Positions 38,611 through 53,000 of a DNA stretch of 64,000 nucleotides are shown one piece after another. The DNA lies in NCBI GenBank assembly GCA_013397455.1, contig VYZB01000374.1:309718-373717 (forward strand), in the 5' to 3' direction. Origin of the DNA: Crotophaga sulcirostris. Its lineage: Eukaryota; Chordata; Aves; Cuculiformes; Crotophagidae. The notes below the pieces were generated by a model. The model was not told the origin of the DNA and made no database searches. It saw nothing but the letters and a program-made list of their open reading frames with translations. The position numbers and the translations under genes are program-made. Positions within the stretch are counted from its first letter, which is position 1. Every line of letters begins with the position of its first letter.

Positions 38611-40149
38611 ATGAAGTAAAAAAATGTTCATAGTTTTTCACCTAGGAAAACAATGCAATGATTGTCTAATAATATTTATTCCTCTATAAAAGTACTAAAA
38701 CATAAATTCAATGAGTGGAGTCAAAGTCAGAAGTTATGATTTGTCAAGTGAGTGAAGTGTGGACATAAACATGAAATTCTGCAGTAATGTTACTGATTGA
38801 AAAATTTTGTATTCTATTTGAATCCTTTACACAGTTTCCCCACTGATAATTATTATACATATATTACAAACATAAAAGAACTGTGTTTCTTGGTGAATTA
38901 AGTGGATATACCCCAACAGGAGAAAGTGCATAGTGCAGGATGGCTTTGGATGGCTACTGAACATCTCCTATGGAGTTCTGACTCTTCACAGATTCCAAAT
39001 TAATAAGCTAAACCTGTAGTAATTGCTTTCATAATGTGATTAATGGTGGCATATTAGGGCAATTGGGCTGTGACCCAGCAAAACACTTAAGCACATCCTT
39101 TTCTCTAAACCTGTGAGTAGTTTTAAGGAAATCAATATTAGTTTCCCTGCTAGACCCCGTTTCTGCCTTGGAGCAGTTTGCTGTATTTGCTTTTTGATAA
39201 ATAAAGGAGCTGAACTCTTGAAAATGCTCTAGTCTTAATTACAAAATATGTTTTAGTCATGCATTTGACAAGTTTTAATTAAAGTAGTTTATATAAATTA
39301 TATGACACCTGATTTATGTACCCAATATACATTTATGTGCTTAGAATTTATCACAATGTCTGTTCGGTATATAAAAATTATTGTATTTATGTTCTGTAAA
39401 AGCAGTGAAGTCATAATATTATCCTATAAAAACATTTCATTTTGCTGTTAAGTCTTTGGTGAAAAGTGTAGTGAAGCATTCAGGGGTTTTGGTGAGATAC
39501 TGCACATCTGGAAAATAAATTAATGTTTTCTGCATATGTAATGCAATTCTAGGTATTTAGCTTGGGTTAATATCCCACAGAATTAGTCCATCATTCTGCC
39601 GCAGATGTAAATGAGCACTAACTCAATATTGAGAATGCAATAGGAATCAATATAGGGAAACTGAGTTAGTACTAAACTGTGCTCAACCATATAGTACTGT
39701 TTCATTTCTTGTTTCGTGCAATCTTGAAAAAATTTGTTCCTTTTCTGCCAGAATTTTTTTTTCCTGAAATTTGAGGATCTGCTTTACATGTATCCCAATA
39801 ATAACCCAAACACAAAGAAACTGACTGTTTCAGGCTGTGAAAATACTTCATGAATATGATCATGAGGGATTATTTTTTATATAGTTGACTAATGAAAGGA
39901 TTTTTTTAAAAGAGCAAAGACTCTTGACAGAGACAACTGTTGTTCCATTACTATGGGATGTACTGGCTTCAGGCACTTCTTTGGAAAGGCAGATATCTGG
40001 ACAAACAGTAAGAGTTATACAAGCAGAATAAATTTCAGGATGCTTAGATATTTAGTGGGAATTTCAGCTGTGATACTTCAATGTAAGATAGCATGGTAAA
40101 TTGTTCAGATTCATTCACGCACACACCTTAGGCAACAAACAGGAGGACA

Positions 40150-40227
40150 ATCATAGACTTTTAGAATCACAGAATTACCTGAGTTGGAATGGATCCAAAA
40201 GGATCATTGAGTCCAACTCCTATCCCT
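40150..40227 (-). mobile_element. CR1 LINE, 3' end fragment (minus strand)
   Basis: The complement of a diverged CR1 3' end. It shows an octamer remnant (TCATAGACTTTTAGAATCAC), then GAATTACCTGAGTTGGAA, GGATCATTGAGTCCAACTCC and TATCCCTAG. Wording shared with the copy at 37443 (GGATCATTGAGTCCAA) suggests the same older subfamily. The 5' boundary is fuzzy. Confidence 0.88.
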
Positions 40228-43200
40228 AGATTTATGTCTTCCCTGGTTACTTTTGAATAAATACTTCTCTCCTCCAATCCATGTTAATCTTCTTGTAAGA
40301 CAGTGAGTTTTGAGCACTGATGTTAAATTTCTTGTGTTGGTTCTATGCATGATTTTTTACAAAAATGCTTTCTCTTCCTGCAAAGGTAAAAGAGTGCTAA
40401 TTCTGGCATCCTTCTTCTGCTCTCCAGCTTTCTTCAGAAAAAGTTATTCAGCTCGTGCAGTTCACAAGCTATCCCGAGCATTCCCCTGTTCAGTACAAAT
40501 ATCCATGCGTGGGGTTTTCCAGCTTGTGGTTTGAGAACTTTGTTGGTAGAGTTCGTTACAGGTTTTGAATTAGGGCAACCTTCTGAGAACACCACAGGAA
40601 AGGAATTTATGATACAGCAGACTTCTTAATTGAGACATTCGTCATCTTTTAGAGTCCTATTTGTTGCTTTTTACTGCAGCCTATACCATTTTACATTTAG
40701 GCATGCAGTGAATGCCAGATTTTTTAATATATATTTTATATGATGTTATGTACCCCAACTTTCACATCTCTGCAGCATTTAACCCTCAGGCATCTTAAAG
40801 TATTGAGGCTCTTGGATGGAGTATATGGTACATGTGGGAAATATTATTTTTTATTAGAGGGAAATAGCCATAATTACTGCTTAAACTGTCTTGCTAATTC
40901 CATTTTAAAACTTAGAATGATATATGTTGCAATTTCTAGATGTTTAAAATATAAATACATACTTGACAAGTTTTAAAAAAACAGTACAAAAGCAAAGGGC
41001 CAGAGTAAAAGTGAAACAGACAAAATCTATGCATTGTAGTGAGAATTTTGAGTCCTCTGCATTCATCAATTTTTATTTTGTAGACTTGGGAGTGAATTTT
41101 TCCTGAAGAACCAAAAAGTAACAGAAGAAAAAGTATTTGGGAATGTTTCTGAATCTAAAATTTTCTGTAGGGTAGGACTGTAGGTTAAATACTTCTGGAT
41201 GTCCATCTTTTTTCTTTTCTGATATTTTTCAAGATTTTTTTTAAATGTTTTAGGGTGGAAGGTGATTGACTCAATCACATTCATGAAATTTTGAGCAAAC
41301 TTCAGAGAAGTAACAAAAATACTAATGATGTCTCCAGATACTGGTCCAGATGTATGGTCTGCATTTGAGAAACTTACACCTTGTTTCAGCACTCCTGTCT
41401 TCCATTTGCTTTGGAAATAAATAAAGCCAAAGTGAGAAGTGAGTTCCCTAGCTCGGGTGCCAAAGTTGCACACGGAGTGTCTTGCTCATGCAGATTCAGA
41501 GAGACTTACGATATTTTTCTGCTTAATTCACAGAATATTATTTCAGGTTCTCTGATTTATTAAGGCCTTTTACCATTGAGAGAGCAGGAAGGTAATGCAG
41601 ATTGTGTGAATTCAGGTGTAGAGTGTTTTCAATAGCCTACAAATCATAAAATGTAATTTTCTCTTTTACTTCATAGTTCATAATACTAAATGGTTTAGAA
41701 AATTGTATTAGGTAATTTTCTTTAGCACATTTGATGTAAATTGCACTAATATTGTGAAGTGCTTTTGTTTAACATATTCTTTTTAAGTTAGATAAATGAA
41801 GGTTTCTGAAGGATGGAATTAGATGAAGCTTATTATGATGAATGGGACCACATTAAATATGGCTAATTCTTTGTACTAGTGGTACCAAGCCAAGTAACTT
41901 CACCATTCCTCGTAAGGAAATGTCTTCAGTCGTGTATGTATCATCTAACATGTTTTTCCCTTCATGAAACTGTTATCATTTGCCAGTGACAGTTTTCCCA
42001 GGAGTATAATTATTGCATATTTTGTAGTTTTGAAAAATAAGAGGGTACCAGAGAATGAGACCATAAAGGAAAACCTATACAGGCATCTATACTGTAGAAC
42101 TCTTAATGTCTTTGCTTTTGAAAATGAATCCTATTTTGTTTAGGGAAGATGCTGCATGGGCAATTTCAAGAAAGTGAAGGATCTGTTTAAAAAAATAAAT
42201 CAATTTTCCTTGCTGGCTTGCTGATATATCAACAAAGAACACATTCAGTCCATCTCATAATGTCATATCAAAAGTCAGCCATCCATGAGTTTAGGATGCT
42301 GCCTTCCCCTGTGTCAGGGCAGTACCCCTAGCTGGGACACATCATTCACCAGACACAGTTTGTAACAGGCTTTAAGAGGCCCATGGCCTCCTTTTATGAG
42401 CTATTTGAGCAACTGAATGGCGATGAGAGTGTAATGCTAGATCAACTGAGTGACAATAGTAATAGAGGAGGTATTGTTAAGTGGTCAGGGTAGAGATCTG
42501 AGGAAAGATGACAACATTTAGTGCATGGCATAGCATTTAGAATTTTGCCATCAATTAACCAGATTTTTTCCTTATCCTGCCCTTGGCCACTGAAGCCAAA
42601 ACAGGCCCTTGTCTTCAAAATGATCGTGTAAAATAATTGAACAATTAATTGATAACTGAAATTATTTAATAAAGTAAGCAGTTAATTCAATGAGTACTTG
42701 ATATGTGAAACATTTTTTATCCTTTTGCCTTAGTATATTACTTATCTATTCTAATAACTTATGAAAATATTTTTATTGTCCAGTATCATAAATCTTGAAG
42801 AAAATGGGTCATGCTGATCATGAAACTTCAGGCTGTTTTTTCCTTCTGACAATGAAAATAGTCTCAGAAAAACTAAATTAGAAAATAATTTTTCACAAAG
42901 TAGAGAAGATGATGTTTATCTTAACAAGAGTTTTGTATTTGGTCTGCTGGCTATCATATTTTTGGTTTCTTTTTATGGCTTAATGCTAAATTAATCTTTC
43001 AGTTGTTTTTTGTATGCTGGTGTCACTTGCATTCCCATAATGGCTGGTTACAAGCAATACTGTTGTCACCATTTCAAATAAATATTTTGGTAATAAATAG
43101 AATTTTAAATAGACCTCATCAGTATTAGTTTACAGACTGTAAGTAAGGGTCTGCAACCAAATCATGAAAGCCAAGCAACTGGTTAGTCTACAAAGTGAAG

Positions 43201-46200
43201 AATGTCCCCAAATCAGAAGTGAGTCTGTGAAGTTGCATCAGATCATGGTTGGAAGGTGGTGACTGTGAAAGATTCAGCGCAGCTTTCAGGGTTGGGCCCA
43301 TGGGGATGTGATTGTTAGGAAGGACAGGGCACGTGCCCTTTATCATACAGTCCCTTGCATGGAGTTGTTCATTGCCACCGTGTTGAAATGAGCTTCTGAT
43401 GAATCGTTGTACTGCTCCGTTGCTCTCTGTCGCTTTGACCTAATAAGCTGGTTTCAGACTTGGAAATTGTGTGTTCCAGTAACTTTTTGTTACTTTGACT
43501 TTGCTCTAAGTGAACTTTCTATTACTATAATCCTGCAGTTTTTCCTTCCTCTGGTTTCTGCCACTGCAATCCAATAATTAAATTGGATCTTGTATGTTTG
43601 CGGTAATCTTTGCATTTAGTAATTTTCTACAAGATTATTTTTATTATGCTTCATTAACTGCATGCTAATTCATAAATTATTCCCTCTATCTTATAAAGAA
43701 GGGATGTGTATGTTCATAAGGGACTAGAACAAAAACAGAATAGTTGAATTACTGGCACAGAAATAAGAAATATTCATGAGAAAGCAGAAAGTAATTGCAG
43801 TCTTCATGAACAAGCAATTCATGTGACGCTGCAGTAGCCCTACATCTGTAATTTGTTATGTTTCTAAATTATTGCAAGACGAGGTTTTAAAAAAACTAGG
43901 CTGACAAAATATATTAATATACATCAGTATATTCAACCTGAATACCAAGGAGTGGTAGGGAATACACTTCTGCCCAAAATACAAAAAGAAACACAATACG
44001 AAATTTACAGAAAGATAATTGCCTAATTGAACACACTTTTTTCTTTAAGGGTATTTTGGGGTAATTTGAAATGGGTCTGTATATGTACTTTTTAACTACT
44101 ATTGATGTAAAGTCAGCTCTGAATTCATGAAGCATTTGCTGAAGGCAGCTGATGATTTATGCATGTCTTGCTTTCTTCATTAAACATTTTTTATGCATGT
44201 TTCTGAAGTCAGAATGCTGGACTAGATGGATGAGTCATATACTGTATTATGGCAATTACATTCTCCATTATCCTTCCTATATACAGCTTTTTAGTCAGAG
44301 TTTCCATTTATTCAAAACATACCTATCCATTTAATACAAGCTATTAAGTTTAGTTCTTTTTCTTTACTAGTTTACTTTTACTCTTTCTTACAGCAGAACA
44401 ATTTTTTTCCCAGACAATATGATTAAATTGTGAAAAGAGACTCCAACATATCTTCACATTCTGTGCTTGTTATCTGTAGATGAGTTTCAGGATGAAATTT
44501 GGTCAGATAAATAAAAAGTCTGAAACAATCTGTTATTGTTTACCAAGATGTCATTCTGAAGTCATAGTTATTTTTGCAAATACCAGCTCTTTAATTGTTA
44601 CTACTCGTAATTTTCTGGTATTATGTTCAGTATATACAATCTGTATATAAGAGGGCTTCTTGATGAAATTTTAATGGAATAGCCCACAAATTGTAATTTA
44701 AAAATTGTTTTGTATCAATTACGTAACTATGTCACCTACAGTATGTGGGAGATGACTTTTTGGATAGCAGCTTTATTAGACAGTAATACATCAAATGTCA
44801 TCACTTGTCGGGGGACAAGTAATTTGGCAAATAGGGTTTGACATGCAAATGTCCTTAAGAGTTAGCATGAGGTACTGTTTTACTTTTCATACCACGAGGG
44901 GGACATATGGAGGCCGGACCCTTCAACTTTCTCAGATTTGGTGTCTAAGTGCCACAATTTCTTCGGTTTTCTAGGGCAGTGTCGGAAGATGTTCTGGTAC
45001 TACTACTTGGTAGTAGAATTATCATGTTCACGGGGCCCCTTTTGACAGAGATGTTAAAATTTTACCTGAAAAATCTAAATCAATGAAGGGGATGGTGTTT
45101 TGTAGTAGTTTTCCCTTAGCTGTGCTTGGCTGATATTTAATCTGGTAGGGAAATTGTACTTTTGTATTCATAGGATGTTTTCACCATCAGATTCGAATCT
45201 CTTGTGAGCCAGGGCGTCATAAGCAGAATCTTTTCAATGACTATGAAGCAATCTATATTTCAGTTCATTCATAGTTCCTCCCAAAATATTTTTCTGACAC
45301 CAAAAACTTATTATGTCTTGGCATACCAGAATAAAAAAATTACATAGTGGTGTTTATGATGTACTCATGAAGATGAGGCTGATGATTCATATGCTGTGAT
45401 ATGCATTCCATAGGATTTTGCAGATTTTGGCAAAATGATTAGACTTTGTAACAACCTATAATTTTTTCACTCTAAGTAGGCATTGGCTTTGACGGAGATT
45501 TATACTGTCATAAATATTAATATGTTGGTTTTTTTCAGGGTTGTAAATAATGGTTTGCTTCTTAAAAGCTTTTAATACAGATTTTAGCAGAATTATAACT
45601 TCTATATCATAATGCTGTCGTTTTTTCAATTTAGCGTATGTCTGGTGGTTTCTTCAATATCAGAATTGGTAATTAAGTTCATGTAAATGGAAAATAGGGA
45701 GAGACATGTGAATCTCCTTGGGAGTTAACAAAGAGGTACCGTGCATCCCCGTTATGTGCGTGTGTTCTTCTTAATCTCTGTTTGGCAGTCAGCTATCTAT
45801 TATGCACAGTACAAAACAATCTTAGTAATACAACAGTGAACTTTTTCGTTTAACACCTCCTAGTATGTAATAGAGGTTCTTTTTCAGATTGTTCCAGTAT
45901 TATGTTGAGACCCTTGAAATTATTTAGACAACATTTTCAGCAACTGAGAATGTTAGTGAACATGCAGGTTACATTCTTTACGTGCTGGCCTATACATTTG
46001 TATATGCCCTTACAGCAGGCCTATTCATTTCTAAAGAGGTTTTCTGTTACTACACTGTGTTGCACAGGTACTGGATTAATTAATTCTGAGCCAAGTTTGT
46101 GTATTCTAGGGAAAAGGTACTGGAATACATTTCAGGGAGGAAATGAAAGTAGATATCTATGTTATTCGATGTTAACAAATCATACAGTGCAATTGGAGTA

Positions 46201-49200
46201 ATTTCTATCCTGAATATAGGGTCATTTATATGTAACCTAAAAATGTGATTGAAATATTTTTCTGTGTATACATAATTACCCTCTTGAAATGAAAACTGGT
46301 TTTTTTTGTTTGTTTGTTCTCTCCCCAGAATTGATTAAAAGCACACCTTTAATAAGAGTATTACTGTGACATGAATGTGAGGAAATATCGTATAACCTGT
46401 GGGATAGAAGTTTGAAGAAGCTGAAGTTTCATTATGTCCAGCAGCAAGAAAATATTATGGGTAAGGTTGGGAAGTTGTTGCTCTTCCTTTGCCCTTCCAG
46501 ATAGAAATGAATATCTAGGGGAGCAGAAGGAAACTTCCAGTCTCCAGTGTGGATTTTTCACCTGGAACACTGTTATTTGAGTATCTGTTATGAAGAATCT
46601 GTTTTTTGTTATCAGAACTGCAATAACTGATCTTTCCTCATTATTGTTTTTGCAAATGAAATGAACTCTATTTCCTTGTCTCCCCCAGGCTGTTGCTTCA
46701 GTCATTCTACTTATTTTGCTACTTATGAAATCTTTAGAAAAGAGGAATGCAGTACATTAGGCAGTATAGTATATATATGCTTTCCTTCCCCCTTTTTCTT
46801 CTGGGGATTCTTTGCTAGTGGCTCTAAGCTTTCCCAATAGTTTGCATTGATTTGAGATTTATTTTTGTGAAACAAAGCTTTACAAGAAATGGAAGGAATC
46901 ATTCTTTCCACTACCTTGGCTCCAGTTTTAGATTAGCACCTGACAGATGGATTTGTGTGTCAAAGGTTTATGTTCTGTGATGTCAGAATACATAATTTGA
47001 AAATTAAAAAACATGTTTATCTGTGTGCGGTTCATAAGTCTTAGCCTTCACAGAGTGAGTAGCCTGGAGCTTGATCCGCACCCGGGCTGCTGTGAAGATT
47101 TATGATGCACTATACAAAAGAGTGCTTTATGATATAGCTCTTATAATTACATTAAAAAGAAATTGCTATTTTTGAAAGAGAGAAATCTAAACAAAGGTGC
47201 TTGTACTAACTCCAGAAGTGATACATCTGCATACTTCTGAAATTGGAACTTTGCACAGGATAACTAAGCTATAAACACTTTTTCTATTATATTGCCTGAA
47301 GTTATTTTTAAAATTATCTCTTTCTATATGATGTTGTTTGTTGCTTTTAAACATACTTGAAAAAAACCCTCTGCAGTTGTAAAGTAATTGGGGTCATTTT
47401 TTTCCCTAACGTTGCACCCTTTGATCATAATTTACAGGATAAAATGCATATATAAATCTTTAATCTCTGTTTCTATACTTATTTATTCTCATCTGACGTG
47501 CTGGAATTGCTTTCTGTGTTTCTAATTGAACACAGTATTTGCATTTTTCTAGATGAGCAATGTTTTCGTTCATTTTGATGCATTTTGGTTTTGTATAATT
47601 CAAAGGTTTTTCTTTCATTTTGGCTTTTCAAACTTAAAGTAGTTCAACTGAGCTTGGATACAACCTCAATATTCCTGATACATTTCCTTCTCTTCTCCCC
47701 TAATTAAAAAAAGAACAATACATGTTAGCATGACACTTCATGGCTATCTTAGCACCCAGCAACTGGATTTTCTTTAACTTTTAATCGGCACATTAAAGGG
47801 GTCCATGCTGAGAAAGCTGTTAATTCTTCTGTGGTGTTGTACTGAGCTATATATGATCTTCATTTTGTATCTTTGATGTCCCATCTAGAAGGAAGTTGTT
47901 AGGATTTCTAAATATTTTTATATAATTAAATAACTTTAAGAGCTCATTCAATTGTACCTCTTAAGGAAGCAGCATAATTTGAGGTAACCAAGCGTTTTCT
48001 TGTTCTTGTCAGTAGTTTTTCATTTGTCCCTAAAAAGCATTTTCTTCCCAGAAGAGTTTTGATTTGCTTTCAGGACCACATGCCCATTAAATTGCCACTT
48101 ACATACTGAAATATTATTTCTAACTCTCTATTATATGAGCCTCTGTTATCACAGCATGATGTCACCAGAAGAATTTTTTTTTTAATAGTTTTTTATGAAG
48201 TTGGAAAGAGCCCTTGTAGGTTTTTACTTTTGCTCATTTAGTTCTGGGGAATGGTAGGCCTGGAAATGGAGTAAGTTTATGGCGCTCAAATAATAATTAT
48301 TTTTTGAAAGCAGTTCTGTTTATGAGACTAATGATGGGATTACGTTAGTTATTATAGAGAGGTAAGGCTGACATATTCAGCCAGTGAAGCATGATAGTCA
48401 AGACTGTACTGTTACAGTGCTTTACATTATAATCTGTTTCCATATTATCAGAGAACTGATCGTACTGAGTGCAGCTACAAAGTACTGAATTGGTAGAGAA
48501 ACACCACTGGTTATCTTATTATCTTATTCTGCTTCAAATATTTGGTAATTTAAAAGCACCCAGTTCTGTTGGGTGAAGGAGATGGCTAACAAAACATCTA
48601 TATTTATGAATTTATGTATTTATATATTAATGCGTAGTGTTTGAACGTTCTGTCATATCATAGTTGGTCCATAGTGTTAATTTGGTGAAATTGACTGATT
48701 ATTACTCACTCTCAAAAACTTGTCTATGGAAGTAGTTTGCATTTAAACCTAAAATTTCTGTACCCTATGGAGAGTGAAGGGAAAACTTTTTAAAAATATC
48801 CCCTCCCCAGATTCTCTCTGGGATTTTTTTTTTAAATAGTGTACTATTTATTAGAGCAATCTTTGCTCTCCTCATCAGTTTTCAAATATTCTTGCTTTGG
48901 CAGAATAGAGGTAAATATTGCTGTCAAATTTGCTTTGTCCTTATGACAACAATAAAAAACATGAGACATCTGAAGGAACATATAACATATATCAAACTGA
49001 CAAGCTGGAAGCTAGAAACTCTTAATAAGAACAACAGAAATAGAGCTGTAGCATGCTTCTGAAATACATTTGTACCTCTTAGACAATAAATCATGCTAAG
49101 GAACTTCCTAGTCTTAAAGATTTTCTGTACTCTTTTAACTGTTTTTCTAGAAGAACGATAATTGTGCTATTTTACTGAAAATAACCTGTCACTAAATTCT

Positions 49201-49729
49201 GTATTTATGAAAAACAGATTGCAGAAAGATATCATTGAAAATCAGCAGTCTCTTAAATATTTATGAATCAGCTAAAATATCAATCATATTCTTGCTGTTC
49301 TTTTCAGATTATAGAATAAACTGCAGTGAATTAAAATGCATCTTTGCCTAAATATAGAAATAGTTTATGGTTGTAAACAATTAGCAGCCAAGTGTTGATG
49401 TCCTTAATCAGCTCTTGTTCTCGCAAAACTTGAATTTAGCTTCAGGTATGGTGATTTCAAAATATGTTTTCCTAAAAGAGTTAACTACTTACTTGCTGAA
49501 AATGTTTATACTACAAGTATCAGATATGAGTTTAAGGAAGGCTATTTCCTGACTGGGCGTTTGCAGACTGGAATTTGAAGGAAGCAGTAGACTGTTACTG
49601 TTACAGCTGGGTCTTAGGCAGCAACGAAAGTGTTCAGGACATGTTTCAATGACATAAAGTAAACCTTGTGAAAACCTTAAGACCACTCTAACTTTGTTAC
49701 TTCTACAGAAGCAAAAAACTTTATTACTC
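40228..49729. other. Gene-free AT-rich sequence
   Basis: No transposon with a recognisable end lies in these 9.5 kb. A GC-richer patch at about 43200-43460 and another at 44885-45045 stand out. Small hairpins occur at 44803-44820 (ACTTGTC/GACAAGT) and 45000-45016 (CTACTAC/GTAGTAG). No gene is seen. Confidence 0.65.
44892..44906 (+). promoter_or_regulatory. Weak CTCF-like motif
   Basis: CCACGAGGGGGACAT has the CCAC-AGGGGG core but departs from the consensus at position 5 and at the GC step. It lies in a locally GC-richer patch (44885-45045). Low confidence. Confidence 0.15.
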
Positions 49730-50040
49730 TTTACAACTACCTAAAAGGAGGTTGTACTCTTCTCTCAGGTGACCAGGGACAGAACTAGAGGACATGGACT
49801 CAAGCTTCGTCAGGGGAGGTTTAGGCTTGGTATTAGGTAGAAATTCTTTCCTGAAAGAGTGATTGGCCATGGGAATGCGCTGCCCGGGGAGGTGGTGGAG
49901 TCGCCAGCCCTGGAGGTGTTTAAGGGGAGATTGGCTGAGGCACTCAATGCCATGGTTTAGATGATGGGTTGGTGTTGGTGTTGGGTTATAGGTTGGACTC
50001 GATGATCTCAGAGGTCCTTTCCAACCTTGTGATACTGTGA
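49730..50040 (+). mobile_element. CR1 LINE, 3' region, longest copy in window
   Basis: About 310 bp of a plus-strand CR1 3' region. Blocks in order are CTACCTAAAAGGAGGTTGTA, CTCAGGTGACCAGGGACAG, CAGGGGAGGTTTAGGCTTGG, TTCTTTCCTGAAAGAGTGAT, GCTGCCCGGGGAGGTGGTGG, CCCTGGAGGTGTTTAAGGGG and the terminal GGTCCTTTCCAACCTTGTGA, with one ATACTGTG octamer. A short internal GGTGTT repeat precedes GGGTTATAGG. It is the best-preserved CR1 here, so probably the youngest. It includes no intact reverse-transcriptase frame. Confidence 0.96.
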
Positions 50041-53000
50041 AACCCCATCGTTCTTGAATAACTCCAATTGTGCTGAATGGCTTTTACAAGGTTTAACTTT
50101 TTTTATTAATATGACATAGTTATATATTTCTTTTCACGTGTACGCCAAGAATAAACAATCTACAGAAACTTTCTAAAATTATTTTATCGCTAAGTATTGT
50201 GATTTCATCATCTTAAACATGATGTTTAAATGCATTATGAAGATGTCAGAATCCCAAGGAAAACTGTGTGTTGCCTCAAACCAGAAGTACTCCAGACTTG
50301 TTTGCTCACAGTAATCCCAGCTGTTGTACAACATCTCAAATATGTTGTCCATGGAATTACTCCTATATAACACTAAAGTCAACAGACCATGACGCAATGA
50401 GTTGTCAAGATGCTCCTGGTCCCTGGTTCCAAGTGAAGCAAGTACAGCTGAGGGATTTTGACATTAAGGTATTTATTCCATTTAACCAGTTTATTAAACA
50501 ACATTTGTGGGGGATGAAAGTGCTTTTAGATGAAAAGAGGAAGTATGTTCAGCATTCCAAATTTGTAATTCAGAACACTACTTATTTTTTTGAAAATTAA
50601 AGCTGATTGAGAAAGAATGAAGTAGAAAGATTTGTAATGGCAAAGATCTGTTTTCCAGATAATGTTCCGTGCTCTCCCTAATTTACTTTAGGAGGCATCT
50701 GTGATAATCAAAGTAGTACAAAAATTTTTTTCTGTGTTGCAGAGGTTCTAAAAACAAACTCAAGTTTCAGTACTAGCACCTGCTGACTCCTAAATAGCTT
50801 CAAAAGTCTGCATCCTTTTTACTAAACAATAATGAGATTTTAACATTTTTCTCTGTGAAAGAACTGAACTGGAAAAACCTAGTACTTTTTACCCTGATTC
50901 TCTTAACCTCTTTTTACTGAAACATAATTGATTTGATAGTATCAGCAACCATTTTCACATAATTGCCTTTTTCATTCATGCTTGTTTTCTCTGACAGTAT
51001 ACATAGCAGACAATCCTTGTCTCAATGTTTTTGTATTTTCTTAATTAGGTACTGTCAATGTTGAATGAATGTTTTAGGAGTGTCTGAGTACCTACGTACT
51101 CTTTTGTCACCTTTCTTAACTTTGCATGTCATATTGAAGACTCCTAGTAATTACTATAATAGTACTTCAGAGAAGTTATGTCAGCCTGCACATACCATTA
51201 ATGCATTAATGTGTCAAAACGGCAGTGAATGACACAGCTCTAGGCAATCTTAAAAGCTACTAATGGTAGCTCAACTCAGAGGAATTGATTTGTAAGCAAC
51301 ACTAAAGCTATAAAACTTTCATCCTGATTTATGGCTTCGCAAAGTCTTTTTCTATCATCCACCTTATTTTTAGTGGATGAGTAAGAGCTCTTTATATAAA
51401 GTAACAATCTCTAAGTGCAAAACACTTTATGCTCTCTGTGCTAGGGTATTATTGTTAAAGGAAAGGTAGCAGAATGACAGAATAGTGAAGAGAATTCCAT
51501 TGTTAATATTGAAAAAGAAAATTCCAACTACTGCACTGTTGCACCGGTGAGAGCCCAGAGTACCTCAAAGATGAGAAGAGTACATTGTGACTTAAATTTT
51601 AATGAGATTGAACTCTTAATGTGAACTACATTTAAGCACTTGTAATGAAAGACATTTAGTAACTAGAATGATAAGTAACTGGTAGTTAACATTAAAATAG
51701 TGAAGAAAAACCAACAAAAGGTACCTGGGATGGTGATACAGGTACAGAGAAAACTTTTCTGCTGGCTCTTGGGTTGTGACCGTCCTATGTAGCACCCACT
51801 TCATAGCCTGGAATTAGGGAGAGTTTGCTGTTACTTGACTGGACGCAGGGGGAGGAAAGACTGTGTGAGAGATGTGGTCCTTTCAGAGAAGGACAAAAGG
51901 GGTTACGGCTGTAAAATTTTGAGATATGTCATTTCTAGAAGATCTGGAAAACAATTTTTTCAGCTTATCAAGGCCCATATTTTTTCTTAACTTTTTTTTC
52001 ATGGCCTAAAACTTTTTCACACAGAGGAATGCTGTCTCATAGGATTAATTTTAAAAAATACCCTGAATACCGTGCCAAAGCAGGACTCTACAATGGGCGT
52101 GTTTTAAAATGACAGAAAGAAAACTTAAATAATCTTTTGGATTTGCAAGGAAGAAGTGATTGAAATGTTCTCTTGGGAGGATTATTGAGTAATGCTGAGC
52201 ATCTTAACAGAAATAACTCTCTTTTTTATTATATGTGGAGCTTTAGTAATTGTCGTGACATTAATATGGACTATCTTCTGTGTGAGATGGATGCTGTAAT
52301 TATCAGTATTTAGGAACTTAACATGTAATGTGAACCAAGCTTGTAATGAGTCATCGAGAAATATTCTTTACAGATAGAAGTGCTGTGTAGTAACTGTCCC
52401 AAAGATACTGATTAATTTTACTACTGCGTTGCGTTTGCCTTAAATAATTTATTTGCTTAATCAACTAGTTCTTATTTGCAATAATCCCTTTTCCAGCAAA
52501 AGTTATCCCATAATGTCCCTCTGTCTTTGGTACATTTGATAATGTTTATTGTGATAATAGCCAGATAGGTCAAATGAAAACATTTAGCTTTGAGCAAAAA
52601 CACATTCCTTCACTGTGGGAAAGATATTTTGTTCAATACTTCCTGCCACTAAAGCAGGCATAGACATTGATGTACAGGTACTGAGGCTTTTAAAATTTTT
52701 TCCTGCCAAATTATATATATACACAATATATAGCCTAAAAATGATTTTGGTTTTAAATAGAAAACATGTTTATTACCTCAAGCTCTGTGAAGATTTAGAT
52801 CCTGCTGATAACTGAAAGTTATTTCTATAGGAGAAGTTTGAGAAAGACAGATATCAATAGATCTAAATTTTACAACCATCTGTTGTCTTGGAAATGTGAG
52901 TTTTTTGAAACAATTAATTTATCCAGAATTTATATCAGCACACCTCTAGTGGTTAAGGAGATTCTGGACCTCTGACAATCATACACTTGCCTGGGGTGAA

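Noticed and set aside
41066..41473. 135-codon open frame on the minus strand
   Set aside because: F-, K- and S-rich composition typical of translated AT-rich non-coding DNA, no recognisable domain, no promoter or splice context.
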